Below are positions 6,140-8,905 of a stretch of 8,905 bases of DNA, one piece after another. This DNA comes from Gammaproteobacteria bacterium. GTDB lineage: Bacteria; Pseudomonadota; Gammaproteobacteria; Acidiferrobacterales; Acidiferrobacteraceae. The stretch covers positions 1 through 8,905 of the forward strand of contig JAPTWT010000007.1 in the NCBI GenBank assembly GCA_028064935.1, in the 5' to 3' direction. The stretch's first letter is position 1. Every line of letters starts with the position of its first letter. A program made the position numbers and the translations under genes. Under the pieces are notes generated by a model. It was not told the DNA's origin. It did not search any database and was given only the letters and a program-made list of their open reading frames with translations.

Positions 6140-8716
6140 TCAAGCGTTGCCTGAATCGCGAACCCCCGCCTTCCTTGCTCGCGCCATCAGGACGCTGATG
6201 GAATCCATGACGACGTCCCGGCCCATCTCCGGCACCGGCGTCACCGCCGCCGGATAGGAGAGATCTGCATGGACGGCGTCCAGAACCTGCTGTGAGGCCT
6301 TCGCCGCCGCCTCGGGCGTTTGGCCCACAGCCTGTTCTATCTGCGCGAGATCCGCCCCGAGGGCCGTGTCCCCTTCTTCACCAAAGAGATAGGCCGTGAC
6401 GCGGGATACCGACTCCGCAAGACTTGCCACTCCCCCTGGGCCTGACAGGCCAGCCTCGCGGTCCACTTCCGGATCTGCCACCTCAACCACCATGGCCGGC
6501 GCGGGCTGTGCGTGCCCGCCGGCTGTCTCGGCCACCGGTGTGTGTGCCACGACAGGTACGGGTGTCTCACTTTCCGTAACGGGCCCTTTGTCTCTCGTGG
6601 ACTCCGCGCCGATATCCGGCGCATCCTGGATAGGATGATTTTCTGGCCGGTCACCGCCAGGCGGCGCCTTCGAGGGCGATTCCAGGGCCCGCGCATAGCG
6701 CACGAAGGCCGCGATGGTCCGGTCCATCGCCGACAGGGTCGCCTCGTCCGTGAGTGGTTGTCGCAAGGGCGGTAGTAAGGCCTCGGTGATACCCGCCGGC
6801 GCCCGGGTCTTATGGATCGCCTGAGTCAGGTCACGGAAGGTCTCCGGGTCGCGCGCGATCTCATCCAGGCGGTTGGCGAGCTCGCGGATGGCGCCATACT
6901 TCATCGACAGCTTGCGCTTGTCCGGATGATGCGGCGTGACCATGCGGGCGAGCTCCATGGCGTAATTCGCCTCCAAAGGGATGGAGCTATAGAACACCTT
7001 GGCGCGCACGACGGCGCCGTCCATCAGCAGATGGTACTCGCCTTCGATCTGGCACTGCAGGTCGATCGGCGCCACGCGGGACGCCGCGCTGATCCCGACC
7101 GAAGGAGTCGCCTGGAAGTTCATCCGGTGGCCCCCATGGCCTTTCGCGGGCCCCATCTGTTCGCGTGTCAGCTGCGACTGTTGCGCGACATGCCACTCCC
7201 CGGCCAGTTCCTTCAGCAGCTGGAAGGTCTGCGCATCGGCGACACGCCCGAAGGCGCGCAGCCGCGTGTTGGCGATGATCTGCCCGCCCCCTTTCTCGTC
7301 GGCCTTCATGAGGCCGGGATAGTCCTGCGTCCCGACCGCGGCGGCGATCCCCAGGCCACGGCCTTGCGTCGCCACCTCGGCATATCCCGGGACAGGGATC
7401 GCCGCGTATTCGTCCGTCCCGGACAAGAACGGGAAATCCGCCGCGAGCGGCAGGCTGTAGAGCGTATCGTCGATCGTGCCCTCGGGCATGCTGCCAAGCC
7501 CCACGGCGATCGCCGCGCGCAGGGCCGACAGGTTGATCTTACCCAGGGTCTCGCACTCCTGCGCGGATTTCTGGAGCGATGGCAGGAGGGCCAGCACGAT
7601 GCGTCGATTACGGATCATGTCGAAGAGATCCGTATCGCCCGCCGGCGTCTCGTAGATCGCGCGATAGGTATCGACGAGCGACGCGAAGGCGATGTTGAAA
7701 TAGTTCGCGGCGTAGGAATACTGCTCGTTGAAGACCTTGCCCTGCTTCTCGAGCGGCATGCCCGGCTGGTATCCCATCGACGACAGGAAGCTGCGCAGTC
7801 CGGCGATCAAGTGGTCCGGAATGTCCTTGCGCTGAGAAAGCTCCGTGACCTTGTCGCGCGCCAGATAGGTCCGCACGGTCTCCATGGACATCTCGATTTC
7901 CTTCCTGTCGCGCAGATAGACGAGCGGCGGCATGAGACCGCGCAGCAGGGTCTGCGCGTTTTGCGAAAAGACCGAATTCTGTCCTTCGGTCTTTGGCATC
8001 AAGGCCTCGATCATCTGCACTGCGTCATCGGCGTTCAGGAACGCGAGCTGGTTCACGCAGTTGGTGCGTTTCTCGGGCCAGCGGATAGGCCGCTTGGTAC
8101 CGGACGGGTCGCCCGCCGTCATGAAGTTCAGGAGCCGGAAATCGTCGTCGCGCAGACACATGCGCGCCATCACATGAAACTGGATCGCGAGCTGGAGGGC
8201 GGCCTTGGGGTCTATGTAGAACGTGCCGCTTCCCGCGGCGATGAAATTGAAGACGATGGAGATCAGGAATTCGGACTTGCCGGCGCCGGTCGCGCCGAAG
8301 ATCATGATGTGATTCAAGGCATCCTGCTTCGAGATCCAGATTTCCTTGTTCGTCTTGCGTTCATTCCCCACGTATATGACGCCCCGTGAAAGCGGGTGTT
8401 TGCCCGCCGGATCGCGATCACCAGGATCGGGTTTTCGCAAAAACCACGGCTGGCGCAACGGCAGGCGCTCATACCAACGGGTGTAGACCACGCGCGCCAT
8501 CATGATGCCCAGACACACACCCAGCAGAGGGACCGTCATCGACGGGAAGGCCATCGCGCAAAACCACAGAAATCCGATGGCGCCCACCGCCACCGGTGGC
8601 TGATGCATCAGCGCATCGAAGGCCTGCCGGGTGAGCGGGCGGGTATCCACGATGACCGCGGAGCGGTCCAGAAGCTCGGCATCGCTCAGACCCTGGAACG
8701 GACTCTTACCTGCCAT
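6140..8716 (-). CDS. Type IVB coupling protein, DotL/IcmO (IncI TrbC)-like
   Basis: An inner-membrane ATPase that recruits DNA (and in Dot/Icm systems protein) substrates to a type IVB secretion channel. The 858-residue protein has membrane segments at about 41-76, then the DotL signature RGVIYVGNERKTNKEIW (111-127) followed by Walker A GATGAGKS (141-148). Other DotL-like blocks are FYIDPKA, LLNFMTAG, ASLVDTYRAIYET, NRRIVLALLPSLQKS, LGKINLSALRAAIAVGLG, TDEYAAIPVPGYAEVATQGRGLG (DEY 435-437) and GTQDYPGLMKA, each matching the Legionella protein in order. From about 680 a Pro/Glu-rich linker leads to a unique C-terminal part, where DotL carries its adaptor-binding extension. The Walker B strand is odd: FPFLSGTDEY has Ser-Gly-Thr where hydrophobic residues are usual. 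ATG 8716 is favoured over GTG 8719: GGGAGG (8727-8722) is five bases away and the ATG overlaps the upstream stop (TGATG). Confidence 0.92.
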   Translation of the reverse strand: MAGKSPFQGLSDAELLDRSAVIVDTRPLTRQAFDALMHQPPVAVGAIGFLWFCAMAFPSMTVPLLGVCLGIMMARVVYTRWYERLPLRQPWFLRKPDPGDRDPAGKHPLSRGVIYVGNERKTNKEIWISKQDALNHIMIFGATGAGKSEFLISIVFNFIAAGSGTFYIDPKAALQLAIQFHVMARMCLRDDDFRLLNFMTAGDPSGTKRPIRWPEKRTNCVNQLAFLNADDAVQMIEALMPKTEGQNSVFSQNAQTLLRGLMPPLVYLRDRKEIEMSMETVRTYLARDKVTELSQRKDIPDHLIAGLRSFLSSMGYQPGMPLEKQGKVFNEQYSYAANYFNIAFASLVDTYRAIYETPAGDTDLFDMIRNRRIVLALLPSLQKSAQECETLGKINLSALRAAIAVGLGSMPEGTIDDTLYSLPLAADFPFLSGTDEYAAIPVPGYAEVATQGRGLGIAAAVGTQDYPGLMKADEKGGGQIIANTRLRAFGRVADAQTFQLLKELAGEWHVAQQSQLTREQMGPAKGHGGHRMNFQATPSVGISAASRVAPIDLQCQIEGEYHLLMDGAVVRAKVFYSSIPLEANYAMELARMVTPHHPDKRKLSMKYGAIRELANRLDEIARDPETFRDLTQAIHKTRAPAGITEALLPPLRQPLTDEATLSAMDRTIAAFVRYARALESPSKAPPGGDRPENHPIQDAPDIGAESTRDKGPVTESETPVPVVAHTPVAETAGGHAQPAPAMVVEVADPEVDREAGLSGPGGVASLAESVSRVTAYLFGEEGDTALGADLAQIEQAVGQTPEAAAKASQQVLDAVHADLSYPAAVTPVPEMGRDVVMDSISVLMARARKAGVRDSGNA

Positions 8717-8904
8717 CACAACCTCCCTGAGGCGTCTACGGGTTCATTCGATTCGCCGATGCGCGGCGAGCGATCCGTCCAACCGTCCTGATAGATCTCG
8801 TGGGCCACCCAATCCGCGGCATCCAGGATCTCGGGCTCGAGGAGCACCTGATCCAGGGTCTGTTCCGCCTCGAAATGCGCCCACACACCCGTCGCCTCGA
8901 CCCA
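8716..8904 (-). CDS. C-terminal fragment of a DotM/IcmP-like protein
   Basis: A minus-strand frame enters from the window edge and ends with TGA at 8718-8716, sharing its last base with the ATG of the coupling protein, so the two are probably co-translated. The visible 62 residues begin WVEATGVWAHFEAEQTLDQV and continue with an acidic helix and a polar end. The E-A/V-x-G-x-x-A-H pattern followed by a Glu/Leu-rich helix recalls the end of DotM/IcmP (TrbA in IncI plasmids), whose gene normally sits directly upstream of dotL/icmO. The match rests on a short piece plus gene order. DotM binds DotL and helps load acidic substrates. GC-rich third positions support coding. Confidence 0.55.
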   Translation of the reverse strand, partial: WVEATGVWAHFEAEQTLDQVLLEPEILDAADWVAHEIYQDGWTDRSPRIGESNEPVDASGRL

Positions 8905-8905
8905 G

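Noticed and set aside
5604..6143. 179-codon open frame on the minus strand
   Set aside because: It opposes the coding-like plus-strand frame at 5721-6122 and crosses the merR breakpoint; the translation has no protein-like organisation.
6812..8389. 525-codon open frame on the plus strand
   Set aside because: It is antisense to the coupling-protein gene, which matches DotL block by block; the Arg/His-rich translation is typical of an antisense shadow.

Overview
The window looks like part of a conjugative element (plasmid or integrative conjugative element) from a moderately GC-rich proteobacterium. One end carries a large type IVB (Dot/Icm, I-type) coupling ATPase preceded by the tail of a likely DotM/IcmP partner, both on the minus strand. 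The middle carries a mercury-resistance operon, also on the minus strand. MerC as the first gene is typical of proteobacterial mer operons, including those of Tn21 and of sulfur- and iron-oxidising acidophiles such as Acidithiobacillus. No ribosomal or core gene is present, so the host cannot be named from this window alone.

Layout. Positions 1-1500 (plus strand) hold the probable tail of an unseen gene, a DUF5131 (phage Gp37/Gp68-like) three-cysteine protein, and two small unrecognised reading frames that overlap and may be one broken gene. Positions 1548-5457 (minus strand) hold a compact operon read as merC - merA - merB-like - thioredoxin-like - vicinal-cysteine membrane protein. It is driven by a well-preserved MerR-type promoter/operator at about 5512-5543. 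The divergent merR survives only as its first ~20 codons (5549-5615). Positions 5717-6130 (plus strand) hold a small unrecognised gene with apparent single-base shifts at both ends. Positions 6140-8716 (minus strand) are the DotL/IcmO-like coupling protein, and 8716-8904 is the tail of the upstream gene.

How the genes work together. MerC would bring Hg(II) across the inner membrane. The MerB-like lyase would cleave organomercurials to Hg(II), and MerA would reduce Hg(II) to Hg(0). merP and merT are absent from the window. A periplasmic thioredoxin-like protein and a membrane protein with a Cys-Cys pair in a MerT/MerF-like hydrophobic context sit where transport genes might be expected. They are coupled to merB and could form an alternative mercury or organomercury handling module (inference). 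The operon has lost its local regulator although the operator is intact, so it is either controlled in trans or runs at its unregulated level.

Most notable are the merB-thioredoxin-CC membrane module, the beheaded merR beside a preserved operator, and the contrast between clean reading frames in the mer and transfer genes and likely frameshifts in all the plus-strand accessory genes.
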